Part shown: piece after piece, positions 44,216-54,629 of the stretch
Layout of the letters: each line of letters opens with the position of its first letter
Position numbering within the stretch: position 1 is the stretch's first letter
Assembly (NCBI RefSeq): GCF_002900965.1
Contig: NZ_PJOM01000002.1
Coordinates: 1,178,001-1,242,000 of the forward strand
Length of the DNA stretch: 64,000 nt
Direction: 5' to 3'
Source: Pseudotabrizicola formosa
Lineage (GTDB): Bacteria > Pseudomonadota > Alphaproteobacteria > Rhodobacterales > Rhodobacteraceae
Notes under the pieces: model-generated
The model's database searches: none
Seen by the model: the letters and a program-made list of their open reading frames with translations, nothing else
What the model was told of the DNA's origin: nothing
Made by a program: the position numbers and the translations under genes

Positions 44216-45892
44216 CTATTCGGCCTGCAACCTGCTGACCACCACGGTCACTTCCGGCTTCTTGCCGATCTCTTCCATCGACACCTGGCGCACGATCCGG
44301 CGCAGGGCCTCGTCCAGCTTGGCGTCATCGCGCAGCACCTTGGGGCCGGCGGAGTCCAGATAGGCCGACAGGTCGGCTTCCAGCGTTTCGGCCAGATTGC
44401 GTTCCCCGCGACCAACCGCCGGCAGGCCGGAAAGTTCGACCCAGGCCTCGCCCAGCGGTTCATCCGACTCGTCCAGAATGACCGTCACCATCGCATGCCC
44501 GTTGAGCGCCATGCGAATACGGTCGCGCACCACGCCATCCAGCGCGCCAATCAGCACATTGCCATCCAGATACAGCCTGCCGGTTTCGATATATTCGACA
44601 ACGGTCGGCGCATCTCCGGTTAGGTCCATCATCATGCCATTGGTGGCGACTTCGGCGGCAATGCCGGCCTCGGTCGCAATCTTGACATGCTCACGCAGAT
44701 GGCGGTGTTCGCCATGCATCGGGATCAGCATGTCGGGCTGCAGCAGACGGTGCACATGCTCCAGATCGGGGCGGTTGGCATGGCCCGATACGTGATAGAG
44801 CCCGTTCGAATCGTCCACCACGTCAACGCCCATTTCGGAAAACGCGTTCATGATCTTGTAGACGCCGCGTTCATTGCCCGGAATGATCTTGGACGAAAAC
44901 AGGAAGGTATCCCCTTCCTTCATCTGCAAGCCCAGATATTTGCCACGGCTCAGCTGCGCCGAGGCGGCCCGCCGCTCACCCTGGCTGCCGGTCACCAGCA
45001 ACATGAGGTTGCCGCGCGGAATATCCAGCGCCTCTTCGGGCGAGACCAGACGCGGAAAGCCGTTGAGCACGCCGGTTTCTTCCGAGACCGACAACATCCG
45101 CCGCATCGACCGGCCCAGCACACAGATCGACCGGTCCGAGGCGCGCGCGGCCTCCGCCAGCGTCTTCAACCGGGCCACATTGGACCCGAAGGTGGTGGCC
45201 ACCACCATGCCGCTACGCGACGCGATCAGCTCACGCAGGGCGGTGCCAAGCGTGGATTCCGATCGCCCCGGATGGGTGGAAAACACATTGGTGGAATCGC
45301 ACATCAACGCCTTGATCGGGCGCTCTTCGGCGATGGCCTTGATCGCTTCGTCACTCCACGGCTCGCCCACCACCGGATTGGGGTCGATCTTGAAATCGGC
45401 CGAATGGAAGATACGGCCTGCGGGTGTATCGATCACCAGCGCACTCGCCTCGGGAATGGAATGGCTGACCGGCACGAACTGCACGTCGAACGGGCCGGCC
45501 TGAACGATGGCAGGGCGCGGATCGACCGTGGTGATGACATCCAGCGGCAGGCCCATCTCATCCAGCTTCAGCTTGCCGATGCTGGCGGTAAAGCGGCGGG
45601 CATAGACGCGGGATTTCAGTTTGGGCCACAACAGGCCAAGGGCACCGATATGGTCTTCATGCGCATGGGTGATGAAGATACCGTCAATCCGGTCGGCCCG
45701 CGCCTCCAGCCAGGAGATATCGGCCATGATCAGATCGACGCCGGGGCTGCCATCCATATCGGGGAAGGTGACCCCCAGATCAACGACGATCAGCCGTTCG
45801 CGCCCTTCGGGCCCATAACCATAGACATAGCAGTTCATCCCGATCTCACCCGCGCCACCGAGGGGAAGATAGATCAGACGGTTCACACTCAT
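44216..45892 (-). CDS. rnj: Ribonuclease J
   Basis: This 558-residue metallo-beta-lactamase/beta-CASP ribonuclease takes part in mRNA decay and rRNA maturation with 5'-3' exo and endo activity. The metal motif HAHEDHIG (76-83) is present, with GGAGEIGMNCYV at the N-terminus, CDSTNVF, TGSQGE and SGHA of the beta-CASP region, and PMHGEHRHL. The start overlaps the coaX stop by 4 bases. It ends the nuo-birA-coaX-rnj series. Use of RNase J, alongside RNase E in many alphaproteobacteria, is normal for this group. Confidence 0.95.
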   Translation of the reverse strand: MSVNRLIYLPLGGAGEIGMNCYVYGYGPEGRERLIVVDLGVTFPDMDGSPGVDLIMADISWLEARADRIDGIFITHAHEDHIGALGLLWPKLKSRVYARRFTASIGKLKLDEMGLPLDVITTVDPRPAIVQAGPFDVQFVPVSHSIPEASALVIDTPAGRIFHSADFKIDPNPVVGEPWSDEAIKAIAEERPIKALMCDSTNVFSTHPGRSESTLGTALRELIASRSGMVVATTFGSNVARLKTLAEAARASDRSICVLGRSMRRMLSVSEETGVLNGFPRLVSPEEALDIPRGNLMLLVTGSQGERRAASAQLSRGKYLGLQMKEGDTFLFSSKIIPGNERGVYKIMNAFSEMGVDVVDDSNGLYHVSGHANRPDLEHVHRLLQPDMLIPMHGEHRHLREHVKIATEAGIAAEVATNGMMMDLTGDAPTVVEYIETGRLYLDGNVLIGALDGVVRDRIRMALNGHAMVTVILDESDEPLGEAWVELSGLPAVGRGERNLAETLEADLSAYLDSAGPKVLRDDAKLDEALRRIVRQVSMEEIGKKPEVTVVVSRLQAE

Positions 45893-46668
45893 GCAGTTTC
45901 CTTGTTGTAGTCGTGGATCAGGACGAGGCCATGCATGGTCAGATCATCCTCGATCATGTGAAATAAATCGGTGCCTTGCGCGAACAAGGAGGCAAGCCCC
46001 CCGGTCGCAATAACTTTGGTGGGACGGTCGCGCTCGCGGCGCACTTCGCGCACGATGCCCTCGACCAGCCCGATATATCCCCAATACACCCCGGATTGCA
46101 TACAGGCCACCGTATTCGTGCCGATGGCTTTGGCGGGCTTGGCCACATCAATATGCGGCAAAGCGGCGGCGGCCATATGCAGCGCCTCCAGGCTCAGGTT
46201 CACACCGGGCGCGATCACACCCCCCACATAGGCGCCATCGGTATCGACCACGTCAAAGGTGGTCGCGGTGCCGAAATCGACCACGATCAGATCACCGCCA
46301 TGGCGGTCATGCGCGCCCGCGGTGTTGACCAGCCGGTCGGGGCCCACGGTCGTGCCCTGATCCACCCGCGGCGGCACCGGCAGGCGACAGTCCGGCTTGC
46401 CCACCACCAGCGGCCGGCAGCCGAAATAGCGGTCACACAGCACCCGCAGATTGAACACCACGCGCGGAACGGTAGAGGAGATGATGGCTTCGGTGATTGT
46501 GGCTTCGGTCTTCGTCATCATCATCAGCGACGACAGCCAGACGAAATATTCATCCGCCGTGCGGGTGTGATCGGTGGCGATGCGCCAGGTGGCAATGAAG
46601 CGCGCGCCATCCCAGACGGAGAACACGGTGTTGGTATTGCCGCAGTCGATGGCGAGAAGCATGGGCAT
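45889..46668 (-). CDS. coaX: Type III pantothenate kinase
   Basis: This 259-residue acetate-kinase-fold enzyme starts coenzyme A synthesis. Motifs are LAIDCGNTNTVFSVWDG (phosphate loop), GPDRLVNTAGAHDR, IVVDFGTATTFDVV and GGVIAPGVNLS. It overlaps rnj by 4 bases and lies about 98 bases after birA, separated by the dispersed repeat copy C. Confidence 0.96.
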   Translation of the reverse strand: MPMLLAIDCGNTNTVFSVWDGARFIATWRIATDHTRTADEYFVWLSSLMMMTKTEATITEAIISSTVPRVVFNLRVLCDRYFGCRPLVVGKPDCRLPVPPRVDQGTTVGPDRLVNTAGAHDRHGGDLIVVDFGTATTFDVVDTDGAYVGGVIAPGVNLSLEALHMAAAALPHIDVAKPAKAIGTNTVACMQSGVYWGYIGLVEGIVREVRRERDRPTKVIATGGLASLFAQGTDLFHMIEDDLTMHGLVLIHDYNKETA

Positions 46669-46696
46669 GGATTCCGGGCGTTTGGTCTTGCAGATC

Positions 46697-46757
46697 GGAC
46701 AGGACCGGGGGTTTCACACCCCCGGACCCCCGTGGGATATTTCAGAACAGATAATAA
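46697..46757 (-). repeat. Dispersed 3'-flanking repeat, copy C (with hairpin)
   Basis: On the minus strand it starts TTATTATCTGTTCTGAAATATCCC, 9 bases after the birA stop. It ends in an 8-bp hairpin (CCGGGGGT with ACCCCCGG, 46705-46725). It lies between birA and coaX within a run of minus-strand genes. Confidence 0.7.
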
Positions 46758-46766
46758 GGTCGAGGA

Positions 46767-47519
46767 TCAGAAGAACACCTCGGCAGCGGGGATGGCAAGC
46801 CTGGTCTGCGGGGTACGCAGGATCAGGTTGCCGGAGTTGTCGATGGTCTCGAAGATGCCATGATGGTCTGTTGTGCCGGTGCGGGCGCGGATCGGCTCAT
46901 TCAGACGGGCAGCATGGGCCAGCCAGGCGCTGCGGATCGGGGCAAAGCCCATGGTGGTAAAGGTAGCCTCCCACCGGGCGTAGGCGGCAGCGAGGGCGTC
47001 AAGAAACGCCTCGGGCGTAACGCGCTGACCGGTTTCCGACAGCACCGAGACCGGGGGGGTGGCCCCGGGTTCGACCTGGGCCGCATCCGGATGGCCGATC
47101 AGATTGACGCCGATGCCGATGGCAAGGGTCTGGCGGCCCAGCCCGCTTTGGCATTCCAGCAGAATGCCCGCCACCTTGCCGCCCGACAACAGCACGTCAT
47201 TGGGCCATTTCAGCGCAAGCGCCTCCGGCGTGCCGGTCACCGCGCTCAAGGCGTCATGCAGGGCAAGGGCGGCGACAAAGCTGCGCAAGGCCAGAGACTG
47301 CGGCGACTCCCTGCTTTGCATGCAGTAGGTCGCGTAAAAATTGCCGCGCGGACTGGCCCAGGGCCGGGCCCGGCGGCCCCGGCCTGCGGACTGTGTCGCC
47401 GCCAGTATCCATTCGGGCCCCGCGCATTGCGGGGCCCGACGAAAGGCCTCGGCATTGGTGCTGTCAACCTCTGGCAGGAGGCTGCGTCCAACGCCTGCCG
47501 GCCAAGGTCTATCGGACAA
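46767..47519 (-). CDS. birA: Biotin-[acetyl-CoA-carboxylase] ligase
   Basis: This protein of about 250 residues has the biotin-protein ligase core: [13 protein letters not shown], the biotinyl-AMP loop [36 protein letters not shown] and [12 protein letters not shown]-terminal SH3-like domain follows. There is no N-terminal HTH, so it is a class I ligase without repressor function. No ATG or GTG fits. A TTG at 47519, overlapping the nuoN stop by 11 bases, gives [13 protein letters not shown], a family-like beginning, and I take it as the start. Confidence 0.9.
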   Translation of the reverse strand: MSDRPWPAGVGRSLLPEVDSTNAEAFRRAPQCAGPEWILAATQSAGRGRRARPWASPRGNFYATYCMQSRESPQSLALRSFVAALALHDALSAVTGTPEALALKWPNDVLLSGGKVAGILLECQSGLGRQTLAIGIGVNLIGHPDAAQVEPGATPPVSVLSETGQRVTPEAFLDALAAAYARWEATFTTMGFAPIRSAWLAHAARLNEPIRARTGTTDHHGIFETIDNSGNLILRTPQTRLAIPAAEVFF

Positions 47520-48945
47520 GGGCTTCGGCGGCGAGCGCTGCAACAGGCTCGATCCCGAACAGGTTGACGATGCCCAGCACCATGATGACCGCCACACCGA
47601 CCATCATCAGCCATTGCACCGGAGCCATGTTGCTGTCCGCCGGTTCGCCGTCCTTGCCGAAGTAGATGAAGAACACGATCCGCAGGTAGTAGAACGCCCC
47701 GATCACCGAGGCGACCGCCCCGGCAATCGCCAGCCAGACCATGCCCGCATCAACCGCCGCTTTCAGCACATAGAACTTGCCGAAAAAGCCAAGCATCGGC
47801 GGCACACCGGCAAGGCTGAACATCAGCACCAGCAGGGCGAGCGCCTTGAGCGGTTCCTTTTTGGAAAACATGTTCAGCGACTGGATATCCGTGATCGGGC
47901 GACCATCCCGCTCCATCGACAGGATGAAGGCGAAGGTGCCGACGTTCATGGTGACGTAGATCGCCATGTAGATCAGCATGGCCTGCACGCCTTCGGCTGT
48001 ACCCGAGGCAAGGCCAACCAGCGCATAGCCCATATGGGCAATCGAGGAATAGGCCATCAGGCGCTTGATGTCGCGCTGCCCGATTGCCGCAATCGCGCCG
48101 AGGAACATCGACACCACGGCAAGTGCTGCCAGCACCTGGGTCCATTCGCCGGGGATGCCGCCGAAGGCATCATGCACCAGCCGCGCGATCAATGCCATGG
48201 CGGCCACCTTGGGCGCGGTGGCAAAGAAAGCGGTGATCGGTGTGGGCGAGCCTTCATAGACATCGGGCGTCCACATGTGGAACGGTGCTGCCGAGACCTT
48301 GAAGGCCAGGGCGGCGAGCATGAACACCAGGCCGATGGTCAGGCCGACCGGGGTATCCCCCCCCAGCGTCGACAGGATGCCGGCAAACTGGGTGGTGCCG
48401 GCAAAGCCATAGGCCAGTGAGGCACCGTAGAGGAAAAGGCCAGACGACAGTGCGCCAAGGACGAAATATTTCAGCCCCGCTTCCGACGATTTGGTGCTGT
48501 CACGGCGCATGGCGGCCACGACATACAGCGACAGAGACTGCAGCTCCAGCCCCATGTACAGCGTCATCAGATCGCCGGCCGAGACCATCACCATCATCCC
48601 GATCACGGCCAGCGTCACCAGAATGGGAAACTCAAAGCGCAGCAGGTCACGCCGTTGCATATAGTCCTGCGCCATCACCATGACGCAGGCGGCAGAGACA
48701 AGGATGATCACCTTGGCAAAGCGCGCGAAAGGATCATCGGTGAACAGGCCGCCAAAGGCCATCCGCTCGCCCTCGGTGCCAAAGCCGATGAAGAGGGCCA
48801 GGGCGATGAACAGGCCCGATGTCGCCCAGACCAGGGTGGCGGCGGTCTTGTCCTTGCCGAAATAGGCCCCGAACATCAGCGCCCCAAGCGCGAAGGCAGC
48901 CAGAAGGAATTCCGGCAGGATCGTATTGAAATCGACTGCGGTCAT
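47509..48945 (-). CDS. nuoN: NADH-quinone oxidoreductase subunit N
   Basis: This 478-residue antiporter-like subunit of respiratory complex I has fourteen predicted helices. It carries the conserved [12 protein letters not shown] (helix 5 Glu), [23 protein letters not shown] and a second-half Lys region ([19 protein letters not shown]). The start at 48945 follows GGAGCGGGG; 13 further upstream codons belong to the nuoM tail. It is the last nuo gene and overlaps birA. Confidence 0.96.
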   Translation of the reverse strand: MTAVDFNTILPEFLLAAFALGALMFGAYFGKDKTAATLVWATSGLFIALALFIGFGTEGERMAFGGLFTDDPFARFAKVIILVSAACVMVMAQDYMQRRDLLRFEFPILVTLAVIGMMVMVSAGDLMTLYMGLELQSLSLYVVAAMRRDSTKSSEAGLKYFVLGALSSGLFLYGASLAYGFAGTTQFAGILSTLGGDTPVGLTIGLVFMLAALAFKVSAAPFHMWTPDVYEGSPTPITAFFATAPKVAAMALIARLVHDAFGGIPGEWTQVLAALAVVSMFLGAIAAIGQRDIKRLMAYSSIAHMGYALVGLASGTAEGVQAMLIYMAIYVTMNVGTFAFILSMERDGRPITDIQSLNMFSKKEPLKALALLVLMFSLAGVPPMLGFFGKFYVLKAAVDAGMVWLAIAGAVASVIGAFYYLRIVFFIYFGKDGEPADSNMAPVQWLMMVGVAVIMVLGIVNLFGIEPVAALAAEALVR

Positions 48946-48958
48946 GATCCCCGCTCCT

Positions 48959-50497
48959 TCACTGCTGCGCAAGCTGCGATGCACCCGAAACGGGGATCGC
49001 GGCCTGATAATCTGTCACCAAAGCGGTGACGCTGGGGCCGATGATGTCGGTGACAAGCGCCGGGTAGATGCCCAGAAGCAGGGTCATCGCCACCAAAGGC
49101 GCAAAGAGGGCCTTCTCCCGGCGGGTCATGTCGGTGATCGACTTCAGCGCCTCTTTGATCAGCTCACCCATCACCACCCGGCGATACAGCCACAGGGCAT
49201 AGGCCGCCGAAAGGATGACCCCGGTGGTCGCCACCGCCGCAACCCAGGTGTTGACCTGGAAGATCCCCACCAGCACCAGGAATTCGCCGACAAAGCCGGA
49301 GGTGCCCGGCAGACCGACATTGGCCATGGTGAAGAACATGAAGATCATCGCATAGGCCGGCATCTTGTTGACCAGACCGCCATAGGCGTCGATCTCACGG
49401 GTGTGCATCCGGTCATAGATCACGCCGACGCAGAGGAACAGCGCGCCCGAGATGAAGCCGTGGCTGATCATCTGGAAAATCGCGCCGTCAATCCCCTGCT
49501 GATTGGCGGCAAAGATCCCCATGGTCACATAGCCCATATGGGCGACGGACGAATAGGCGATCAGTTTCTTCATGTCCGACTGCGCAAGTGCCACGAGCGA
49601 GGTGTAGACAATCGCAATCGCCGACATCCACAGCACCAGCGGGGCCATCACATCGGAGCCGACCGGGAACATCGGCAGGGAAAACCGCAGGAAGCCATAG
49701 CCGCCCATTTTCAGCAGGATCGCCGCCAGCACTACCGAGCCTGCCGTCGGGGCCTGCACGTGGGCATCGGGCAGCCAGGTGTGCACCGGCCACATCGGCA
49801 TTTTCACCGCAAAGCTGGCAAAGAAGGCCAGGAACAGCATGGTCTGCAACCCGCCGATGATTGGGATGCCGAACAGGCTGAACGTATCTGACGTGAAATT
49901 ATGGGTCAGCAGAGTCGGAATATCCGTCGTGCCTGCATCCCAATACATGGCGATCATCGCCACCAGCATCAGCACCGAGCCGAGGAAGGTGTAGAGGAAG
50001 AACTTGAAGGCGGCATAAATGCGTTCCTTGCCGCCCCAGATGCCGATGATCAGGAACATCGGGATCAGACCCGCCTCGAAGAACAGGTAGAACAGCACCA
50101 GATCCAGCGCGCAGAACACGCCCAGCATCAGGGTTTCCAGCATCAGGAAGGCGATCATGTATTCCTTGACGCGGGTTTCCACCGTCCAGCACGACGCGAT
50201 GGTGATCGGCATCAGGAAGGTGGTCAGCATCACGAACAGGACCGAGATGCCGTCTACCCCCATCTTGTACTGCAGGCCAAGGATCCAGTCATATTCCTCG
50301 ACGAATTGCATGCCGGTATTGGCAGGTTCGAACCCGGCCAAAAGGAACAGCGACACAAGGAACGTGGCTGCGGTGGCCAAGAGCGCCAGCCATTTGGCAT
50401 TCTGTTGCGCAGCGGCGTCATTGCCGCGCAGGAACAGCGCCATGATGACGGCGGCCACGGCGGGGATGAAGGTGATGATGGAAAGCAGGTTGTCCAT
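48959..50497 (-). CDS. nuoM: NADH-quinone oxidoreductase subunit M
   Basis: This 512-residue proton-pumping membrane subunit of complex I has the family stretches [38 protein letters not shown] (the helix 5 Glu), [27 protein letters not shown] (Lys) and [18 protein letters not shown]. It lies 13 bases before nuoN and 18 bases after nuoL. Confidence 0.97.
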   Translation of the reverse strand: MDNLLSIITFIPAVAAVIMALFLRGNDAAAQQNAKWLALLATAATFLVSLFLLAGFEPANTGMQFVEEYDWILGLQYKMGVDGISVLFVMLTTFLMPITIASCWTVETRVKEYMIAFLMLETLMLGVFCALDLVLFYLFFEAGLIPMFLIIGIWGGKERIYAAFKFFLYTFLGSVLMLVAMIAMYWDAGTTDIPTLLTHNFTSDTFSLFGIPIIGGLQTMLFLAFFASFAVKMPMWPVHTWLPDAHVQAPTAGSVVLAAILLKMGGYGFLRFSLPMFPVGSDVMAPLVLWMSAIAIVYTSLVALAQSDMKKLIAYSSVAHMGYVTMGIFAANQQGIDGAIFQMISHGFISGALFLCVGVIYDRMHTREIDAYGGLVNKMPAYAMIFMFFTMANVGLPGTSGFVGEFLVLVGIFQVNTWVAAVATTGVILSAAYALWLYRRVVMGELIKEALKSITDMTRREKALFAPLVAMTLLLGIYPALVTDIIGPSVTALVTDYQAAIPVSGASQLAQQ

Positions 50498-50515
50498 AAA
50501 GTCTCTTTCGCCCCC

Positions 50516-52711
50516 TTACTGCGCGCCGGACAGCGTGAGCCAGGTGATCAGGGCCACAACCCCGATCACCATGGCGAAGGCATAGTGGAACACATAGCCG
50601 GACTGCGCCCGACCGGCGAGGCGGGTGAGCAAAGGGATCAGCCCCATGGCCACACCATTGATCGACCCGTCTATCACTGCCCCATCGCCGCGCTTCCACA
50701 GGAAGCCACCCAGCCACTTGGCGGGGCGCACGAAGACCCAGTCATAAAGCTCGTCAAAGTACCATTTGTTCAGCAAGAACAGGTAGAGCGGTCGCTGGTT
50801 GGCGGCCAGACGGCCGGGCAGCGACGGGTTCTTGATGTAGAACAGCCAGGACAGCGCAAAGCCAAGCACCATGGCGATGAACGGGCTGACCTTCACCCAT
50901 TTCGGCACATAATGCGCATCATGCAGCACGGTATTGTCCGGCCCGATGAAGATGGCGCCTTTGGGGGCAACACTGGCGGTATGCGCGGCCTCTGCCGTGG
51001 CCACCTCTTCGGTCGCAACCGCAGGGACATCTGCCACAGCAGTTGCGGCACCTGCGACGGGCGCAGCCTCGGTCGAAACCACAGCGCCTTCTGACGGGGC
51101 CGGCGCTGTAGCGCCTTCAACCGGGGCGGCGGCATGCTCTTCTGCCTGATGATGCGCCGCGTCCATGCCGAACCAGTTGCGCACCTTGTCTTCGTCACCA
51201 AAGAACACGCTGTACCAGATCATGCCCGAAAACATCGCGCCAAGCGCCAGAACCCCCAGCGGGATCAGCATGACCTTGGGGCTTTCATGCGGCTCGTGGT
51301 GGTGATCGTCATGGCCGTGACCATGCCCATGCCCCACCGTTCCGGCCCGGTTGCTGCCATAGAAGGTCAGGAACATCAGACGCCAGGAATAGAAACTGGT
51401 CATCCCGGCCGCAACCACCAGCAACCAGAACGCGCCCTGATTGCCGACAAAGGCCGATTCAATCACCGCATCTTTCGACAGGAAACCGGCAAAGCCGATA
51501 TGGGTCAGCGGAATGCCCACCCCGGTGATGGCCAGCGTGCCGATCATCATGGCCCAGAAGGTGTAGGGGATCTTTTTGCGCAGACCGCCGTAGTTGCGCA
51601 TGTCCTGTTCATGATGCGTGGCATGGATCACCGAGCCTGCGCCAAGGAACAGCATCGCCTTGAAGAAGGCGTGGGTAAACAGGTGGAACATCGCCACCGA
51701 ATAGACCCCCACACCCGCCGCCACGAACATATAGCCCAGCTGCGACATGGTCGAATAGGCGATCACGCGCTTGATGTCGTTCTGCACAAGGCCAATGGTC
51801 GCAGCGACAAAGGCGGTCGCAGCCCCCAGCACGGTGATCATCACCATGGCGCTTGGCGCATATTCATAGACCGGCGACATGCGGCAGACCAGAAACACAC
51901 CCGCCGTCACCATCGTTGCCGCGTGGATCAGCGCCGACACCGGGGTCGGCCCCTCCATCGCGTCGGGCAGCCAGGTGTGCAGGCCAAGCTGCGCCGATTT
52001 CCCCATCGCGCCGATGAACAACAGCACCCCGATCAGGTTTGCCGCATTCCAATCGGTCCAGAGGAAACGGATGCTGGTTTCCGCAAGCGCTGGTGCGGCC
52101 GCGAAGACCTCATCAAAGCGGATCGAGTCGGTCAGGAAGAACAGTGCCATGATGCCAAGGGCGAAACCAAAGTCGCCCACCCGGTTGACCACAAAAGCCT
52201 TGATGGCAGCGGCATTGGCGCTTGGCTTTTTGTAATAGAACCCGATCAGCAGATAGGACGCGACGCCCACGCCTTCCCAGCCGAAGAACATCTGCACAAG
52301 GTTGTCGGATGTCACCAGCATCAGCATGGCAAAGGTAAAGAACGACAGATAGGCAAAGAAGCGCGCCCGGTAATGCTCCCGCTCGGTCCAGTTGTCGTCA
52401 TGCGCCATGTAGCCGAAGGAATACAGGTGCACGAGCGCCGAAACCGAGTTTACCACCACCAGCATGATCGCGGTCAGCCGGTCGATGCGGATCGCCCATT
52501 CGCTGCCCAATGATCCGCTCTCAATCCAGCGCAGCAGCACCACGCGGTACATCTCGCCGTCGAATGTCAGGAAGATGACCCAAGACAGGAACGCCGCCAA
52601 AAACACCAGCGCCGTGGCGATGATCTGCCCGGCGCGTTCACCGATGATGCGCCAGCCAAAGCCGCAGATCAGCGCGCCGATCAGCGGCGCAAGAAGGATG
52701 ATCGTTGCCAT
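50516..52711 (-). CDS. nuoL: NADH-quinone oxidoreductase subunit L, with Ala-rich insert
   Basis: This 731-residue distal pump subunit has the long lateral helix. It is more than 100 residues longer than the E. coli protein (about 613). Core motifs include [50 protein letters not shown] and [16 protein letters not shown]. The extra length comprises a His-rich run ([16 protein letters not shown], about 457-472) and a low-complexity Ala/Val/Glu segment (about 517-582) before the last helices. Confidence 0.96.
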   Translation of the reverse strand: MATIILLAPLIGALICGFGWRIIGERAGQIIATALVFLAAFLSWVIFLTFDGEMYRVVLLRWIESGSLGSEWAIRIDRLTAIMLVVVNSVSALVHLYSFGYMAHDDNWTEREHYRARFFAYLSFFTFAMLMLVTSDNLVQMFFGWEGVGVASYLLIGFYYKKPSANAAAIKAFVVNRVGDFGFALGIMALFFLTDSIRFDEVFAAAPALAETSIRFLWTDWNAANLIGVLLFIGAMGKSAQLGLHTWLPDAMEGPTPVSALIHAATMVTAGVFLVCRMSPVYEYAPSAMVMITVLGAATAFVAATIGLVQNDIKRVIAYSTMSQLGYMFVAAGVGVYSVAMFHLFTHAFFKAMLFLGAGSVIHATHHEQDMRNYGGLRKKIPYTFWAMMIGTLAITGVGIPLTHIGFAGFLSKDAVIESAFVGNQGAFWLLVVAAGMTSFYSWRLMFLTFYGSNRAGTVGHGHGHGHDDHHHEPHESPKVMLIPLGVLALGAMFSGMIWYSVFFGDEDKVRNWFGMDAAHHQAEEHAAAPVEGATAPAPSEGAVVSTEAAPVAGAATAVADVPAVATEEVATAEAAHTASVAPKGAIFIGPDNTVLHDAHYVPKWVKVSPFIAMVLGFALSWLFYIKNPSLPGRLAANQRPLYLFLLNKWYFDELYDWVFVRPAKWLGGFLWKRGDGAVIDGSINGVAMGLIPLLTRLAGRAQSGYVFHYAFAMVIGVVALITWLTLSGAQ

Positions 52712-52715
52712 GGGG

Positions 52716-53021
52716 TCAGCCTTTCATCACGTTGACGTCTTCGACGTCGATCGTTCCACGGTTGCGGAAGAACACCACCAGAATCGCAAGGCCAATCGCC
52801 GCCTCGGCGGCCGCGACGGTCAGGATGAACATGGTGAACACCTGCCCGACCAGATCGCCCAGATGGCTTGAAAACGCGACCATGTTGATGTTGACGGCCA
52901 GCAGCATCAACTCGATCGACATCAGGATCACGATCACGTTCTTCCGGTTCAGGAAGATGCCGAAGATGCCGATGACGAACAGCGCCGCCGCGACTGTCAG
53001 GTAATGTTCCAGACCAACCAT
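52716..53021 (-). CDS. nuoK: NADH-quinone oxidoreductase subunit K
   Basis: This 101-residue three-helix membrane subunit begins [23 protein letters not shown]. It has the two buried Glu positions of NuoK ([11 protein letters not shown] and [11 protein letters not shown]). It follows nuoJ after 84 bases that carry a perfect palindrome and lies 4 bases before nuoL. Confidence 0.97.
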   Translation of the reverse strand: MVGLEHYLTVAAALFVIGIFGIFLNRKNVIVILMSIELMLLAVNINMVAFSSHLGDLVGQVFTMFILTVAAAEAAIGLAILVVFFRNRGTIDVEDVNVMKG

Positions 53022-53067
53022 ATCCTAGTCCCTCCGGGTGTTTGCCCCGTTTTGTCTTTGTCGCAGA

Positions 53068-53085
53068 GGCGGGGTTAACCCCGCC
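53068..53085. other. Palindrome in the nuoJ-nuoK gap
   Basis: An 18-base perfect palindrome (GGCGGGGTT with its complement AACCCCGCC) is flanked by GGGGTAGG on the minus strand. It is 20 bases after the nuoJ stop and 46 before nuoK, inside the only sizeable non-coding gap of the distal operon. It could be a short REP-like unit or an mRNA processing stem. Confidence 0.65.
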
Positions 53086-53105
53086 CTACCCCATTTTCGC
53101 AAGCC

Positions 53106-53720
53106 TCAGAGCCCCTGCCCCGGCTTCACATCCTTCAGCTCCATCGCCTTCGCCGGATCGCGCCACATCTGATGCAGCACGTTCTGGCGCTTCACATCCT
53201 TGCGGTGGCGCAGGGTCAGCAGGATCGCCCCAATCATGGCAACCAGCAGGATCAGACCCGAGAGCTGGAACAACAGCAGATACTTGTCATAGATCAGCAG
53301 CCCCAAGGCGCGGGTGTTTTCCACCTGATCCATCTCCGGTGCCACCGCCTGCCGCAGCCCCATTGCGCCCTCGGCCTGCACCCAGGCCCCGATGCCCAAG
53401 GACAGCTGCATCAGCAGCACCACGCCAATCAGCAGACCCAGTGGCATGTAGCGGGCAATCTCGCCCTTGAGTGCGGCAAAGTCGATGTCGAGCATCATCA
53501 CCACAAACAGGAACAGCACCGCGACCGCACCGACGTAGACGATGATCAGCAGCATCGCCACAAACTCTGCACCCAAGAGAACGAACAGCCCCGCAGAGGA
53601 CAGAAAGGCCAAGATCAACCACAGCACCGAATGCACCGGGTTGCGGCTGAGGGTCACCATCAGCCCGGCTGCCACCACAACGATGGCAAAGGCATAAAAG
53701 GCATAATCCGCGACAGTCAT
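53106..53720 (-). CDS. nuoJ: NADH-quinone oxidoreductase subunit J
   Basis: This 204-residue five-helix subunit has [33 protein letters not shown]-type opening helices and the conserved [31 protein letters not shown] region, which contains the pi-bulge helix. A cytoplasmic tail with HRKDVKRQN ends the protein. Its ATG overlaps the stop of the CMD-family gene (ATGA). Confidence 0.96.
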   Translation of the reverse strand: MTVADYAFYAFAIVVVAAGLMVTLSRNPVHSVLWLILAFLSSAGLFVLLGAEFVAMLLIIVYVGAVAVLFLFVVMMLDIDFAALKGEIARYMPLGLLIGVVLLMQLSLGIGAWVQAEGAMGLRQAVAPEMDQVENTRALGLLIYDKYLLLFQLSGLILLVAMIGAILLTLRHRKDVKRQNVLHQMWRDPAKAMELKDVKPGQGL

Positions 53721-54127
53721 GTGTCACTCTCCTCAGTCTCGGCAAAGACGCTCTGCGCGATTTCCAATGCCTTTTGCGTGGCGGGCAGGCCACCGAACAT
53801 GCTCATCTGCCAGATCACTTCGGCAATCTCGCGCTGCGTGGCCCCGGCGGCGAGACCGTTCTTGATGGTCACCCGCAATTGCGGCTCACCGATCGGGCCA
53901 AGCACGGTTTGGGCGGCGATGGTCACCAGAAACCGGGTGCGGGCATCCAGACCTTCGGGGTTGAAGGTCTTGCCGAACCACATTTCCAGCAGCTCTTTCG
54001 GCATCGCCGGAAACAGCTTTTCAAAAGCCTTCGGATCGATGGTGTCCATGCCGGGCATGAAGGCGCTTGCCATCTTTTGCCCCTGCTCCATCATCTGCTG
54101 CAGCATTCTGGTATAGGCTTCGGTCAT
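53717..54127 (-). CDS. Carboxymuconolactone-decarboxylase-family protein in the nuo operon
   Basis: This 136-residue protein has the CMD fold pattern: [59 protein letters not shown]. It has no cysteine or histidine anywhere, so it cannot use the AhpD-type Cys pair or a Cys/His relay. It starts at 54127, 5 bases after nuoI, and overlaps the nuoJ start, so it is made together with complex I. A structural or assembly role is possible. Its true activity is unknown. Confidence 0.88.
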   Translation of the reverse strand: MTEAYTRMLQQMMEQGQKMASAFMPGMDTIDPKAFEKLFPAMPKELLEMWFGKTFNPEGLDARTRFLVTIAAQTVLGPIGEPQLRVTIKNGLAAGATQREIAEVIWQMSMFGGLPATQKALEIAQSVFAETEESDT

Positions 54128-54132
54128 CGCGC

Positions 54133-54627
54133 TCACCTGTAGGGCGCGTCGAGTTCGAGATTGCGGGCAATCTCCGCCTCCCAACGCGCGCCATTGTCGA
54201 GCAGCTTTTCCTTGTCGTAGAACAGCTCCTCGCGGGTTTCGGTGCTGAATTCGAAATTCGGGCCTTCGACAATGGCATCCACCGGGCAGGCTTCCTGGCA
54301 AAATCCGCAGTAGATGCACTTGGTCATGTCGATGTCATAGCGCGTGGTCCGGCGGCTGCCGTCTTCACGCGGTTCGGCATCGATGGTGATGGCCTGCGCC
54401 GGGCAGACCGCCTCGCACAGCTTGCATGCGATGCAACGCTCTTCACCATTGGGATAGCGGCGCAGCGCGTGTTCACCGCGGAACCTGGGCGACAAGGGCC
54501 CCTTTTCATGCGGATAGTTCAGCGTGTCTTTCGGTGCGAAAAAGTATTTCAACCCCAGAGCAAAGCCCTTGATGAAATCCTGCAACAGGAAATACCGGGT
54601 TGCGCGGTTCCAGTCGATGTTTGCCAT
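54133..54627 (-). CDS. nuoI: NADH-quinone oxidoreductase subunit I
   Basis: This 164-residue peripheral-arm subunit carries two [4Fe-4S] clusters (N6a/N6b). The ligands are [12 protein letters not shown] and [12 protein letters not shown]. Start 54627 gives [13 protein letters not shown], two bases after the nuoH stop. The upstream in-frame codons lie inside nuoH. Confidence 0.97.
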   Translation of the reverse strand: MANIDWNRATRYFLLQDFIKGFALGLKYFFAPKDTLNYPHEKGPLSPRFRGEHALRRYPNGEERCIACKLCEAVCPAQAITIDAEPREDGSRRTTRYDIDMTKCIYCGFCQEACPVDAIVEGPNFEFSTETREELFYDKEKLLDNGARWEAEIARNLELDAPYR

Positions 54628-54629
54628 GA

